64,000 nt of DNA from Variovorax fucosicus (GCF_030316825.1 NZ_JASZYU010000001.1:1550001-1614000), one strand, 5' to 3'. Positions 32,789 to 42,449 are shown, counted from the first letter of the stretch. Translations and numbers: made by a program. Notes: generated by a model from the letters alone, not told the origin.

Positions 32789-35700
32789 TTACCAGCGCAC
32801 CTTCACGCCGAGGCTGGCGTTGACCGAGCTCTTGACGCGCGCATTGCCGCCCGAAGCCCAGAGCTTGCCGAGTTCGCCGTAGAGGCTGGTCGTGGGCGAC
32901 AGCACCAGCGTTGCGCCGGCTGCCAGCTCGCTGCTGGTGCCACCGGTGCGCGTCAGGATGTCGGTATAGGCCGCCGGTCCGATGAAGCGCGTGACATCGT
33001 TGCCCTTGCTGCTGCTGTAGACGTTGAAGCGGCCGTAGGGCTGCAGCATGCCGATGCCGGTGGCGATCTCGCCCTTCACGCGCACGCCGGCCCGCACCAG
33101 CCAGCCGCTGTCGGCGTCCTGCTGCACCTGCGCACCGAAGATCGAGGCATCGTCCAGACTCAGGCGCTGATGCACGAGCTGCAATTGCGGCTCGATCGTC
33201 CAGTTCGGCGCCAGCGGGAACGACTGGCCGACCTCGATCGAGGCCAGCAGGCTGTCGCCCTTGCCGCTGGTGCTGAGGGCCAGGCTCGGCTGCACGGTGT
33301 AACGGTGGCGCCCGGCTTGCAGCACCGCGTCGGCATAGAAGCCCCCCGCGTTCTTGTAGCTGGCGTAAGCGCCGAGGTACTGGCTGCGCAGGTCGTTCGA
33401 ACCGACCGCGAGGTTCTGGATGCCGCGTGCGAAACCGCTGACCTTCATGTCGCCGTCGAGCTGGCCGACGTATACGCCGGCGCGCCATCCGGCATTGGCC
33501 CAGAGGTCGGTGCCAGCCTGCAGGCCGGTCAGGCGACCATCGCTTTCGGGGCTGACGGTGCCGGTCTGGCGGATGTTGCGATCGGTGCTGATCACGCGCG
33601 CCCAGGCCTGCCGATCGCCCGCGTCGTCACCCGTGCGCTGGTGCATGTTGCCGAGCATGGCGAGGTTGCCCTGGCGCAATTGCTCGGGCAATGCGGCAAA
33701 GAGCGGCACTTCGGCGCGGTAGGTGGGAACCGTGCCGACCGGTACCCCGGGCGTCGCGGGGTTCGTCGGGGTGGTCGGAGTAGTCGGAGTGGTGGGCGTG
33801 GTGGGCGTCGGAACAACGCTCGTGGTGGAACTCAGGTACCCACCGCTGCTGGTCGTGTTCAGGCGGTACTCGTAGGCGCCCGCATCCACATGACCGCCGG
33901 CCAGGCTGAAGGCGTTGGCGCCGATGCTGCCGCCATTGGCCGTGCTGATGACCTCGATGCCGTTGCCGGTGGTTTGCGCGCCGAGCCCTCCGATGTTGAC
34001 GACCTGCACAGTGGTGCTGCCGCTGGCCACGGCGGTGGCGCCGCTCAGCACCAGACGGTCCGTGGCGCTGGCGCTGTTGCCCAGCGACGTGCCGATCCGC
34101 AGGGTGCCGTTGTTGCCGACGTAGGGGCCCGTCACTGTCAGCGTGGTGCCCGGCGTGGTGCCCAGCAGGTTGACGGTACCGCCGTTGTTCAGCGCGGCAA
34201 AGGTCTGATTGAAGCCAGCCAGATCGAGCGTGGCGCCGGCGGCCACGGTGTGGGCGCTGGCCGCAGCGAAGGTGTTGGCCGCGCCGGCCTGCAGCGTGCC
34301 GGCTGCCACGGTGGTGGCACCGGTGTAGCCGTTGACGCCGCTCAGCACCAGCACGCCGGTGCCGTCCTTGCGCAGGCTGCCCGCGCCCGTGATGCCACTG
34401 CTCAGCGAGAGCGTGGTGCCGGCGTCGGTTTGCAGCGTGCCACCGGCCGCGCCCAGAATCACCTGGCGGGCGGTCGCGATGCTGGCGGTGGTCTGCAGCG
34501 CGCCGCCGTCCAGCGTCAGCGCGCCGCCGATGGCGCCCAGATTTGCATCGCTGGCGATCGCCAGGGTGCCGGCCTGCACCGTCCACGGCGTGACAGCCGC
34601 GTTGCTGCCGCTCAGCGTCCAGGTTCCGGTCCCGGTCTTGCGGTAGGCGTCGAAGCCCTGGTACAGGCTGCCGATGCCGGCCACGTCGAAAGCACCATTG
34701 GTGGTGCCACCCAGTGCCAGCGCGTTGCCGGTTCCGCTGGCCACGGAATTGCCGGTGAAGGCGTAGCCGGTTTGCAGCTCCAGCGTGTTGTTGTTGCCCA
34801 GGAAGGTCACGGCGTTGCCGCGCGTGACGCCGTCGCCGCCGAGTCCGCCCGAGATGCTGCCCGCGTTGATGACCGTGTTGGCATTGCCCACGACGCCGAC
34901 GCCCACGGCGGCGCTGCCCACTGCACCGGTTGGTCCGGTGGTGTTGGTGCCCCCTGCCCCACCATTGCCACCCGTCAGCGTCCCGGCATTGAAGATCTGC
35001 GTGCCACCGGCATTGATATTGATCGCATTGCCGCCGTTGCCACCGCCACCCGACGCGCCGCCGCCCTGCGTGGCATCGCCCGCGCCGCCCGCACCGCCAT
35101 TGCCGCCGACGATGGCAGCCCCGGCTTCGTTGCGCAGTTGGCCGCCGAGCATGGTCACGCCGTTGCCGCCACCGCCACCGCCGCCACCGCTCGGGCCGGT
35201 GCCACCGGCGCCGATGCCATTGCCGCCGTTGCCGCCGTTGCCACCCTGGATCAGGCTCGCGGCGTTGTTGACGATTAGGCTGGTGGTGGCCGCCGGCGCG
35301 AAGTAGACGCCCGTGCCGCCCCCGCCGCCGCCGGCGCCCTGTGAATTGGCATTTCCGCCTACGCCGCCCGTCCCGGCGGTGATGGTGCCGTTGTTGGCAA
35401 ACGAAGTGACCGACGGGTCGAGCACCACGCCGTAGCCGCCGCCGCCGCCGCCGCCGGCGGCGAAGAACCCGGCACCACCGGCGCCGCCGTTGCCACCCGT
35501 CAGGAGACCGCCGTTGACCGTGACCACTCCACTCGCACCGGCAGCACCGGCGCCGCCGCCGCCGCCGAAGCCTCCCACCGTCTGGCTTCCGCCCGGCGAC
35601 CCGTCCGGCGTACCGGGGATGCCGGCTGCGCCCCCGGCACCGGCAGGCCCGACGACCGGAACACCCGGAAATGCAGCCGAGCCCGCAGTCGCACCCGCGG

Positions 35701-36040
35701 GCGTCGCGGAGCCGCCATCGCCGCCGAAGGAGCCGAAATTGGTGTCGTTGACAGCGCCTGCACCACCTGCGCTGTCGCTGCCGCCCGCGCCGCCGTGGAT
35801 GATCGTTTGGGTGGGCTGACCGCCCGCGCCGCCGCCGCCGGCCGTGGCCGCGCCGGCCAGCAGGCAAAGCATCGCGGCGGTCGCCACGGCCCGAAAGCCA
35901 CCCGCATTCGGGGCGGATTCGGCCCTGGACGGACGCTCAACGGCCGGGCTGCTGCTGCGCACACGCCCTCGCGCAATTTCGGACACAGCCTGCCAGCTGT
36001 TGAGAGCCTGATTGAACACAACGCGGTAGATACGATTCAT
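32789..36040 (-). CDS. Glycine-rich autotransporter adhesin (type Va)
   Basis: This 1083-residue protein starts with an extended signal peptide region, MNRIYRVVFNQALNSWQAVS, seen on large autotransporters, then a hydrophobic core (about 50-67). Residues about 68-380 are a Gly/Ala/Asn-rich domain made of GGNGGAGG-like units. Residues about 467-637 contain autotransporter-associated strand repeats (GTLTLDGGAL-like, AGTLQAGAANTF). A Thr-Pro linker (about 742-761) leads to the C-terminal beta-barrel (about 800-1083) ending in ASLGVKVRW with a terminal aromatic residue. The passenger should be displayed on the outer membrane and fold as a beta-helix. The ligand is unknown. Confidence 0.9.
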   Translation of the reverse strand: MNRIYRVVFNQALNSWQAVSEIARGRVRSSSPAVERPSRAESAPNAGGFRAVATAAMLCLLAGAATAGGGGAGGQPTQTIIHGGAGGSDSAGGAGAVNDTNFGSFGGDGGSATPAGATAGSAAFPGVPVVGPAGAGGAAGIPGTPDGSPGGSQTVGGFGGGGGAGAAGASGVVTVNGGLLTGGNGGAGGAGFFAAGGGGGGGYGVVLDPSVTSFANNGTITAGTGGVGGNANSQGAGGGGGGTGVYFAPAATTSLIVNNAASLIQGGNGGNGGNGIGAGGTGPSGGGGGGGGNGVTMLGGQLRNEAGAAIVGGNGGAGGAGDATQGGGASGGGGNGGNAININAGGTQIFNAGTLTGGNGGAGGTNTTGPTGAVGSAAVGVGVVGNANTVINAGSISGGLGGDGVTRGNAVTFLGNNNTLELQTGYAFTGNSVASGTGNALALGGTTNGAFDVAGIGSLYQGFDAYRKTGTGTWTLSGSNAAVTPWTVQAGTLAIASDANLGAIGGALTLDGGALQTTASIATARQVILGAAGGTLQTDAGTTLSLSSGITGAGSLRKDGTGVLVLSGVNGYTGATTVAAGTLQAGAANTFAAASAHTVAAGATLDLAGFNQTFAALNNGGTVNLLGTTPGTTLTVTGPYVGNNGTLRIGTSLGNSASATDRLVLSGATAVASGSTTVQVVNIGGLGAQTTGNGIEVISTANGGSIGANAFSLAGGHVDAGAYEYRLNTTSSGGYLSSTTSVVPTPTTPTTPTTPTTPTNPATPGVPVGTVPTYRAEVPLFAALPEQLRQGNLAMLGNMHQRTGDDAGDRQAWARVISTDRNIRQTGTVSPESDGRLTGLQAGTDLWANAGWRAGVYVGQLDGDMKVSGFARGIQNLAVGSNDLRSQYLGAYASYKNAGGFYADAVLQAGRHRYTVQPSLALSTSGKGDSLLASIEVGQSFPLAPNWTIEPQLQLVHQRLSLDDASIFGAQVQQDADSGWLVRAGVRVKGEIATGIGMLQPYGRFNVYSSSKGNDVTRFIGPAAYTDILTRTGGTSSELAAGATLVLSPTTSLYGELGKLWASGGNARVKSSVNASLGVKVRW

Positions 36041-36124
36041 GGGAAGCTGCCTCGGGGCTTGGTGACAGGGAGCTGCTGTTTTCGCTGGAACGATGTACCC
36101 AAGGGGCACCCGAGCCAGCAAACA

Positions 36125-36154
36125 AAAGTAGCATTTTTGAGTTGGCGAGTGTAA
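36125..36154 (-). promoter_or_regulatory. Candidate promoter of the autotransporter
   Basis: On the minus strand, TTACAC (36149-36154) and an extended -10 TGC-TACTTT (36125-36133) are separated by 18 bases in a locally AT-rich patch. The leader would be about 78 bases. The match is moderate. Confidence 0.35.
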
Positions 36155-36274
36155 CTTTGTTATTACAGGCCAGTTGGCCGTTCTCCCCCGATAACGTGTC
36201 AGATTTCACGCCGTCCGTTGAAACGCGACGACACGCCGGCGTTGCGCGACGACGACGATCCGTAAGCTGAGGGC

Positions 36275-37132
36275 ATGCCATCGGCGTCTTCTGCCTCCCG
36301 TTTCTACGCCCTGGGCGCGATCGCGCTCTGGGCCTCGCTGGCCTCGCTCGGCACTGCGCTCGCCCATTTGCCGCCCTTTCTGCTGACCGGCCTGGCGCTC
36401 ACCATCGGCAGCGTGCTGAGCCTGCCCAGCGTGCTGCGCGACCGCGCCGCATGGCAAGTGCCGGCAACCACGTTGGCGCTCGGCATCTACGGCCTGTTCG
36501 GCTTTCACTTCCTGCTGTTCATCGCGCTGCGGCATGCGCCGCCGGTCGAGGCCAACCTGGTCAACTACCTCTGGCCGCTGCTGATGGTGGTGCTTGCGCC
36601 CGTGCTGCTGCGCGGCGTTTCATTGCGCGCGCTGCATCTGGTGGCGGCGTTGCTGGGCTTCGTCGGCGCAGCCATCGCGATCCTCGGCGCTCGCAGCGGT
36701 GCCACCTCTGCAAGCGGCGAGACCTGGGGCTTCGGGCTGGCGGCCGGGTCGGCCTTCATCTGGGCCAGCTACTCGTTGTGGACGCAGCGCGTGCCGGCGT
36801 TTCCCACAGCGGCGATCGGCCTGTTCGGACTGGTTTCGGGCTTGCTCTCGCTGGCGTGCCATGCATTGCTCGAACCTGCGGCAGCGCTCTCGGCGCGCGA
36901 CTGGCTGCTGGTCGTGCTGTGTGGACTCGGCCCGCTCGGCGCCGCGTTTTACCTGTGGGACATGGCGCTGAAGCGAGGCGATGCGCGGCAGATCGGCATC
37001 CTGAGCTACCTCACGCCGCTCGCGTCGACCGCGCTGTTGCTGGTGGTGACGGGACGGCCGCTGAGCTGGACGATTGCGCTTGCGGCGCTGCTGATCATCT
37101 CGGCGGCCGTGATGGGAACGCGCGCGCGCTGA
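36275..37132 (+). CDS. EamA-family exporter, YddG-like
   Basis: This 285-residue membrane protein has about ten hydrophobic helices in two EamA repeats. The segment APPVEANLVNYLWPLLMVV and the GDARQIGILSYLTPLAST region resemble YddG, an exporter of aromatic amino acids and related metabolites; the substrate here is inferred only. The upstream gap (36041-36274) is shared with the divergent autotransporter. Confidence 0.75.
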   Translation: MPSASSASRFYALGAIALWASLASLGTALAHLPPFLLTGLALTIGSVLSLPSVLRDRAAWQVPATTLALGIYGLFGFHFLLFIALRHAPPVEANLVNYLWPLLMVVLAPVLLRGVSLRALHLVAALLGFVGAAIAILGARSGATSASGETWGFGLAAGSAFIWASYSLWTQRVPAFPTAAIGLFGLVSGLLSLACHALLEPAAALSARDWLLVVLCGLGPLGAAFYLWDMALKRGDARQIGILSYLTPLASTALLLVVTGRPLSWTIALAALLIISAAVMGTRAR

Positions 37133-37194
37133 CGAAACCCGGCCAGTCGGCCACGGCGCGCCGCACGCGTGGCGACTGCCGTTCCAGCAAAGGC

Positions 37195-37734
37195 TCAGGC
37201 ATGCCGCTCGACCAGGCGAACGATGGTGTTCCAGGCGCGCGTGGTCGCCGGCATCTGGAACACGTTCTCGGCAAAGGCATTCGGGCTGCCCGGCGATTTG
37301 CCCAGCTGGAGCGCGCACGAGAGCAGTTCCGTCCCGGTGTACTGCACGACCGCGACGTCGCCGCGGCGGTTGGCGGCAGGGCGCTCGCCGATGGCCGCGA
37401 AGTTCTCCGGCAGAAACGTGACGTAGCAGCCGTAGACGACCGACGGATCGATGTACGCAAACGGTTCAAGCGCCACCAGTCCGGCCAGGTACTCGACCTC
37501 GCGGAGGAAGGCCGGCTCCTGCAGTCCGCAAGCCGACGCCAGGTTCCGGCGCGCGGTCGAGAGCACCCGCGATGCTGTTTGGCGGTTCTTCGCGCTGAAG
37601 ACCAGCGAGCCATTCGTCAGGAAGGAGCGCGGTTCTTCTGCCCCGGCGGCGGCGAATGCTTCTTCGAACTGGATGCGCGTCGGCGCGGGCGGCCGTCCGA
37701 GATTCAGGTTCCGGAAGAAGGCCGCGAACTTCAA
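37195..37734 (-). CDS. DUF1697-family protein
   Basis: This 179-residue protein resembles DUF1697: the opening KFAAFFRNLNLGR matches the family's LLRGINVGG-type start and FLTNGSLVFSAK its TYIQSGNVVF-type segment. Residues near 90-160 include VYGCYVTFLPE. No function is known to me. No ATG is available near the domain start. A TTG at 37734 has AGGAG seven bases upstream and begins exactly at the conserved segment, so it is chosen. Open frame extends further upstream but does not resemble family sequence. Confidence 0.68.
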   Translation of the reverse strand: MKFAAFFRNLNLGRPPAPTRIQFEEAFAAAGAEEPRSFLTNGSLVFSAKNRQTASRVLSTARRNLASACGLQEPAFLREVEYLAGLVALEPFAYIDPSVVYGCYVTFLPENFAAIGERPAANRRGDVAVVQYTGTELLSCALQLGKSPGSPNAFAENVFQMPATTRAWNTIVRLVERHA

Positions 37735-37801
37735 TGCCGGGCTCCTGGCAGGCCTAACGCTGGACGCAGGCGGATCCGTTCGAGGAAGGCGCTGGCCCTC
37801 T

Positions 37802-38428
37802 TCACGCAGGACGCTTGGCCAGCAGTGCCCACACACCGGCGGCCGAGAGGAGCGCGCCGCCAGAAAGATTGAAGCGCCGCTGCGCCCGCGGAGATGCCAG
37901 GAGTCTGCGCGCCGAAGCTGCGAACACGGCATAGAGGCTCGCATTGATCGTGGCCATGACGACGAACGTGACGGCAAGAACCCAGAGCTGACGCGTGACG
38001 CTGGCACTCGGGTTGATGAACTGGGGCAGGAACGCCACGAAGAACACGATGCCCTTCGGATTGAGCGCCGTCACGAGGTAGGTGTTTGCGAACAATCTCC
38101 AGCGAGACTTCGGCGCGGCCGGTGCGGCCAATTCGGCGGACGACACGCCTGCACGCAGGAGCTTCACGCCAAGGTAGAGCAGATACAGGCCGCCTGCCCA
38201 CTTGACCACCGTGAACCAGAAGGCAGACGTTGCCAGCAGCGCACCCAGGCCGAGCAGCGAGACGACCAATGCGGTGGAGTCGCCAAGTGCGACGGCGGCG
38301 ACAAGCGGGACGTTGGCGCGACGGCCATGGGCCATGGAGTAGCTGATCACCGTGAGGATCGTCGGCCCGGGAATGATGAGAAGAACCGCGGATGCGGCGA
38401 CGAAGGCGAACCAGAGTTCCATGGGCAT
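37802..38428 (-). CDS. LysE/RhtB-family amino-acid exporter
   Basis: This 208-residue inner-membrane protein has five to six helices and the family motif LLIIPGPTILTVISYSMAHGRR near the N-terminus. NPKGIVFFVAFLPQF in the middle is also typical. It should export an amino acid or derivative such as homoserine, threonine or lysine; the specificity cannot be read. It ends 67 bases before the DUF1697 start, in the same direction. Confidence 0.88.
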   Translation of the reverse strand: MPMELWFAFVAASAVLLIIPGPTILTVISYSMAHGRRANVPLVAAVALGDSTALVVSLLGLGALLATSAFWFTVVKWAGGLYLLYLGVKLLRAGVSSAELAAPAAPKSRWRLFANTYLVTALNPKGIVFFVAFLPQFINPSASVTRQLWVLAVTFVVMATINASLYAVFAASARRLLASPRAQRRFNLSGGALLSAAGVWALLAKRPA

Positions 38429-38535
38429 GGAAGGTGCTCTCCAGATGGAAGGGGTTAGGCGTCATCCGCGATCCTCCTCCAAGCGGCCTTTCCTGGGCAA
38501 GCTCATGCCAATACCGCGTTGGCATGTGGCGCCGC

Positions 38536-39579
38536 TCAGCTCTCCGCCACCTGTAGCACCAGCTTGCCGAAGTTCTCCCCCGCGAACAGCTTGTTGAGCG
38601 ATTCGGGGAAGGTGTCAATGCCCTTGACGGTGTCTTCCTTGCTCTTCATGCGGCCGTCTTTCAGGTAGCCCGAGAGTTCGGCAATGGCGATGGGGAAGCG
38701 ATCGGCATAGTCGAACACCACGATGCCTTCCATGCGCGCGCGGTTCACCAGCAGGCTCAGGTAGTTGCGCGGGCCGGCGCCGGGCATGCTGTTGGCGTTG
38801 TTGTACTGGCTGATCGCGCCACAGATGATGATGCGGGCCTTGCGCGCGAGCCTGGCCAGCACCTGGTCGAGGATTTCGCCGCCGACGTTGTCGAAGTAGA
38901 TGTCGACGCCCTTGGGGCAATGTTCCTTCAGGCCCGCGCGCACGGCGCCTTCGCCGGCCTTGTAATCGATGCAGGCGTCGAAGCCCAGTTCCTTCACCAC
39001 CCAGTCGCACTTGGCCGCGCCGCCCGCGATGCCGACCACGCGGCAGCCCTTGATCTTCGCGAGCTGGCCGACCGTCTGGCCGACCGCGCCGGCCGCGCCC
39101 GAGACGACGACCGTTTCGCCCGGCTTGGGCTGGCCCACATCCATCAAGCCGAAGTAGCCGGTCATGCCCGGCATGCCGAGCACGTTGAGCCATTGGCCGA
39201 TGGTGCCGACGCGCAGGTCGATCTTCACCAAGCCGTTGCGCTTGATCTCCTCCTGCGGAATGAGCATGTACTCCTGCACGTTGAGCGTGCCGTAGACCGT
39301 GTCGCCTACCGCGAACGCCGGGTTCTTCGACGCGACCACGCGGCCCACGCCGCCGGCGCGCATCACCTCGTCGATAGCCACCGGCGGGATATAGCTCTTG
39401 GCGTCGTTGAGCCAGCCGCGCATCGCGGGGTCGAGCGACAGCGACAGCGTCTTGACCAGCACACCGCCCTCGGCCGGCTCGCCCACGGGCTCGGTGGTGA
39501 AGCGCCAGTGCTCGCGCGTGGCGGCGGCCTCGGGGCGCTTGGCGAGTCGAACCTGGTGGTTGGTGAGCGTGGCAGTCAT
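38536..39579 (-). CDS. NADP-dependent medium-chain oxidoreductase (alkenal/CurA-like)
   Basis: This 347-residue zinc-independent medium-chain reductase has the NADP-binding segment [31 protein letters not shown], followed by YKAGEG and FDNVGGEILD. The family (YncB/CurA/prostaglandin reductase-like) reduces alpha,beta-unsaturated aldehydes or ketones, giving electrophile protection. The N-terminal LTNHQVRLAKRPEG-like block is typical. It stands alone between LysE and the divergent hemolysin III gene. Confidence 0.9.
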   Translation of the reverse strand: MTATLTNHQVRLAKRPEAAATREHWRFTTEPVGEPAEGGVLVKTLSLSLDPAMRGWLNDAKSYIPPVAIDEVMRAGGVGRVVASKNPAFAVGDTVYGTLNVQEYMLIPQEEIKRNGLVKIDLRVGTIGQWLNVLGMPGMTGYFGLMDVGQPKPGETVVVSGAAGAVGQTVGQLAKIKGCRVVGIAGGAAKCDWVVKELGFDACIDYKAGEGAVRAGLKEHCPKGVDIYFDNVGGEILDQVLARLARKARIIICGAISQYNNANSMPGAGPRNYLSLLVNRARMEGIVVFDYADRFPIAIAELSGYLKDGRMKSKEDTVKGIDTFPESLNKLFAGENFGKLVLQVAES

Positions 39580-39693
39580 GGCGTTGTTTCCTTGGGATAT
39601 GTCTTGAGGAGTCGGCTGTGGAGCCGGATGCTATCTCCGGTCTAGGTCGCCTGACGTAGCGCGCGCGACAGCGGCTTTGTGCAGAATGAACCC

Positions 39694-40347
39694 ATGTCCG
39701 AACTGACACCTCCCCGAATCCAGACCCTCGGCGAAGAGATCGCCAACGCGGTGAGCCATGGGCTGGGCCTGCTGCTTGCGGTCGCAGCCCTTCCGATCCT
39801 GGTCTTCAACGCCGCGCAGCAGGGCCAGGCCGCCAACGTCGTCGGCGCCTCGCTGTTCGCAGGCACAGCCATCGTGCTGTACCTGATCTCGACGCTGTAC
39901 CACGCGCTGCCAGCCGGCCGCGCCAAGCTGCTGCTGAACCGGCTCGACCATGCCGCCATCTACCTCTTCATTGCGGGCAGCTACATGCCGTTCCTGCTCG
40001 GCGTGCTGCGCGGGCCCTGGGGCTGGGCGCTGCTGAGCGCGGTGACTGCGGCCGCGGTGGTGGGTGTCGGCGCCAAGCTGCTCAACCGCCTGCAGCATCC
40101 GCTCTGGTCGACCGGGCTCTATGTCGCGATGGGCTGGATGGCGCTGGTGGCTGCCGTGCCGCTGGTCGAGCGCATGTCGCCGGCCGGGCTAGGCTGGCTG
40201 GTGGCCGGCGGGCTGTCCTATACCGCGGGCGCAGTGGTGTTCCTGCTCGACTCGAAGCTGCGCTACGCGCACTTCGTCTGGCACCTGTTCGTGCTGGGGG
40301 GCAGCACCTGCCACTTTTTCGCGGCACTCTGGCACGCGCACGGCTGA
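39694..40347 (+). CDS. Hemolysin III / PAQR-family membrane protein
   Basis: This 217-residue protein has seven membrane helices and the PAQR family's conserved residues: LYHALPAGRAK, RLDHAAIYLFIAGSYMPF, and HFVWHLFVLGGSTCHFFA, whose histidines bind zinc in the family. Bacterial members (YqfA, TrhA) are linked to membrane fatty-acid balance rather than true haemolysis. The start is ATG at 39694; a GTG five codons upstream is also possible. It converges with the sensor kinase gene, four bases apart. Confidence 0.87.
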   Translation: MSELTPPRIQTLGEEIANAVSHGLGLLLAVAALPILVFNAAQQGQAANVVGASLFAGTAIVLYLISTLYHALPAGRAKLLLNRLDHAAIYLFIAGSYMPFLLGVLRGPWGWALLSAVTAAAVVGVGAKLLNRLQHPLWSTGLYVAMGWMALVAAVPLVERMSPAGLGWLVAGGLSYTAGAVVFLLDSKLRYAHFVWHLFVLGGSTCHFFAALWHAHG

Positions 40348-40351
40348 TCGA

Positions 40352-41710
40352 TCAGATCAGCAGCGCCGAAATGGCCAGACCGGGCTGCGCGTTGCGCACC
40401 TCGAGCCTGCCGCCATGCGCCTCGGCCACCAGCCGACACAAGTACATCCCGAGGCCGACGCCGCCGGTCGCGCGCTGGCGCGCGCTGTCGGTGCGGTAGA
40501 ACGGTTCGGTCAGGTGCTCGAGCTGCGCCTCGTCGACGCCGGGGCCGAAATCGCGCACTTCGAGCAGCACGCCCTTGCCCTCGGTGCGCAGCGAAATACG
40601 CGGCGGCTGCGGTGCACCGGCGCTGTAGCGCAACGCGTTGTCGAGCAGGTTGCGCACCAGCAGGCGCACACGGGTGCGGTCGAGCGGGCGCACCGGCAGC
40701 GCCTCGGGCAGATCCAGCTGCACCTGCGGGCCCTCGGCCTGCTCGGCCACCACCTCGCGCACCAGCGCCGTCAGGTCGACCGGCTCGCGCTGCAGCGCCG
40801 CGTGCGGACTGGCGAGGCGCTCGCTTTCCAGCAGGTCGCTGATGAGGTCGCGCATCTCGTTCAGATCCCGCAACAGGGCAGCGCGCTCGGCGGCGCCCTC
40901 GGGCGTGTCGGGCAGCAGCTCGGCATTGAGCCGTGCGCGTGTGAGCGGCGAGCGCAGCTCGTGGCTCAGCGCGAGCAGCAGTGCGCGCTTGGCATCGAGC
41001 ATGCCTTCGAGGTCGTGCGCCATGGTGTTGATGCGGTGCGCGAGGTCGCCGAGCTCGTCGCGCCGGCGCAGCGGAATGGCCTGCGCAAAGTCGCCGCGGC
41101 CGAAGCGGTCGGCGCCTTTGCGAATGTCGTCCAGTGGCTTGAGCAACTTGTGCACGAGCGCGTAGGCCAGCAGGATCAGCCCGAGCGCAAGCACCGCGGT
41201 GATCCAGTCGGCATTGCTGGGCTGGTGCTGCCACATGCGCGGACTCCAGCCGAAAGTGATGCGGTGACCGTCGGCCGTCGGCCGGACGAACCAGGGATCG
41301 TCCGGCGCGCCGCGTTCGCGCCAACGGTCGGAGAACCAGCCGCGGCGGTCGCTGCGGCCGGGATGCGAATCCCAGTTCACCTTCGGGCCTTCGATGTGCA
41401 GGGCGATCGGCAGCCGGTCGACCAACGCCTGCGCGCGCGCCACATCGGGCGGACTGCCGAGTTCGACCACGACGCGATCCATGTAGTCGACCAGCAGCGG
41501 GCGTGCGACCTCGCGCCAGCCGGTGCTCGACAGGGCCGACTTCATGCCGCCGACGAACACGGCCATCAGCGCCACCGCGAGCACGACGAACAGCGTGACC
41601 AGCCGCAGCCGCAGCGAATGGCGCCAGCGCCGCTGGCCGCGCTGGCTGGCCTGGCCCGCAGCAGCCAGCGCCCGGTCGGCCGAAGCCAGCACGCGGCCGC
41701 GACGCCTCAT
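40352..41710 (-). CDS. Sensor histidine kinase (CpxA/RstB-like)
   Basis: This 452-residue membrane kinase has two membrane helices (about 38-56 and 169-187) flanking a 110-residue periplasmic domain, then a HAMP domain (KLLKPLDDIRKGADRFGRGD), the H-box LALSHELRSPLTR with phospho-His H250, and the ATPase N, G1 and G2 boxes (NLLDNALRYS, DFGPGVD, GGVGLGMYLC). It is paired by an ATGA overlap with the response regulator upstream. The arginine-rich 35-residue N-terminal tail lies in the cytoplasm. Confidence 0.93.
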   Translation of the reverse strand: MRRRGRVLASADRALAAAGQASQRGQRRWRHSLRLRLVTLFVVLAVALMAVFVGGMKSALSSTGWREVARPLLVDYMDRVVVELGSPPDVARAQALVDRLPIALHIEGPKVNWDSHPGRSDRRGWFSDRWRERGAPDDPWFVRPTADGHRITFGWSPRMWQHQPSNADWITAVLALGLILLAYALVHKLLKPLDDIRKGADRFGRGDFAQAIPLRRRDELGDLAHRINTMAHDLEGMLDAKRALLLALSHELRSPLTRARLNAELLPDTPEGAAERAALLRDLNEMRDLISDLLESERLASPHAALQREPVDLTALVREVVAEQAEGPQVQLDLPEALPVRPLDRTRVRLLVRNLLDNALRYSAGAPQPPRISLRTEGKGVLLEVRDFGPGVDEAQLEHLTEPFYRTDSARQRATGGVGLGMYLCRLVAEAHGGRLEVRNAQPGLAISALLI

Positions 41711-42414
41711 GCCCGCTCGCTTCTGGCCACCGCGAGCGTGTAGCCCGCGTTGCGCAGTGTCTTGATGCAGTCGAGCGGCTCCAGCTTCTTGCGCAGACGG
41801 CTCACCACGATGTCGACCGCACGCGTGTACAGGTCGGCCTCGTGGCCGCGCAGGCGATTCAGGATGTCGTCGCGGCTGAACACCCGGCCTGGCTCGGCAG
41901 CCAGCAGCGCGAGCAGTTCGAATTCGGTGCCGGTGAGTTCGACGCGCTCGCCCTGGCGCAGCACTTCGCGCCGGTCGAGGTCGATGGCCAGGCCGTCGAA
42001 CGCAAGGCGCTGCGTCGTCGCCGCCGTCGCGGCGGGCGCGGCGGCGAGCTGCGCCCGCTGGCGCCGCAGGATGGTCTGCACGCGCGCCACCAGCTCGCGC
42101 GGCTCGAAGGGCTTGGGCAGGTAGTCGTCGGCCCCGATCTCGAGGCCGACCACGCGGTCCATCACATCGCCGCGCGCCGTGAGCATCACGATCGGGATCT
42201 CGCTCTCCTTGCGGATCTCGCGGCACAGCGCAAAACCGTCCATCTCGGGCAGCATCACGTCGAGGATCGCAGCGTCGTAGTGGCCTGCCCGCAGCTTGGC
42301 CAGCCCTTCGCTCGGCCGCGTCGCGCTTTCCAGCGTGCAGTCGAAGCGCGCGAAGTAAGTGGCGAGCGGCGGCGCCAGGTGTTCGTCGTCGTCGATCAGA
42401 AGGATGCGAGGCAT
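41707..42414 (-). CDS. OmpR-family response regulator
   Basis: This 235-residue regulator has a receiver domain with the phospho-acceptor D52 in AAILDVMLPEMDG, the acidic pocket DDD (8-10) and lysine in LPKPFEP. A winged-helix DNA-binding domain follows (VELTGTEFELLALLAAEPGRVFSR in substance, then VDIVVSRLRKKLEP). The linker is Ala/Thr-rich. It is co-translated with the kinase. It resembles CpxR/RstA-type regulators, which fits the Spy-like lipoprotein gene upstream. Confidence 0.94.
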   Translation of the reverse strand: MPRILLIDDDEHLAPPLATYFARFDCTLESATRPSEGLAKLRAGHYDAAILDVMLPEMDGFALCREIRKESEIPIVMLTARGDVMDRVVGLEIGADDYLPKPFEPRELVARVQTILRRQRAQLAAAPAATAATTQRLAFDGLAIDLDRREVLRQGERVELTGTEFELLALLAAEPGRVFSRDDILNRLRGHEADLYTRAVDIVVSRLRKKLEPLDCIKTLRNAGYTLAVARSERA

Positions 42415-42449
42415 GGCCGGATTGTGACTGCGGGACCCCTTTAAAAGGA

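Noticed and set aside
34785..35800. Proline-rich plus-strand frames and repeats that look like a CRISPR or satellite array
   Set aside because: They are the antisense view of the glycine-rich autotransporter domain; unit length is irregular and there are no spacers.
32789..36040. PE_PGRS gene acquired from a mycobacterium
   Set aside because: The glycine-rich likeness is compositional; the extended signal peptide and C-terminal barrel are those of a proteobacterial autotransporter.
40343..40361. Inverted repeat GCTGATC-GATCA-GATCAGC between hemolysin III and kinase genes as a terminator
   Set aside because: The stem is only seven bases, largely inside coding sequence, and has no T run on either strand.
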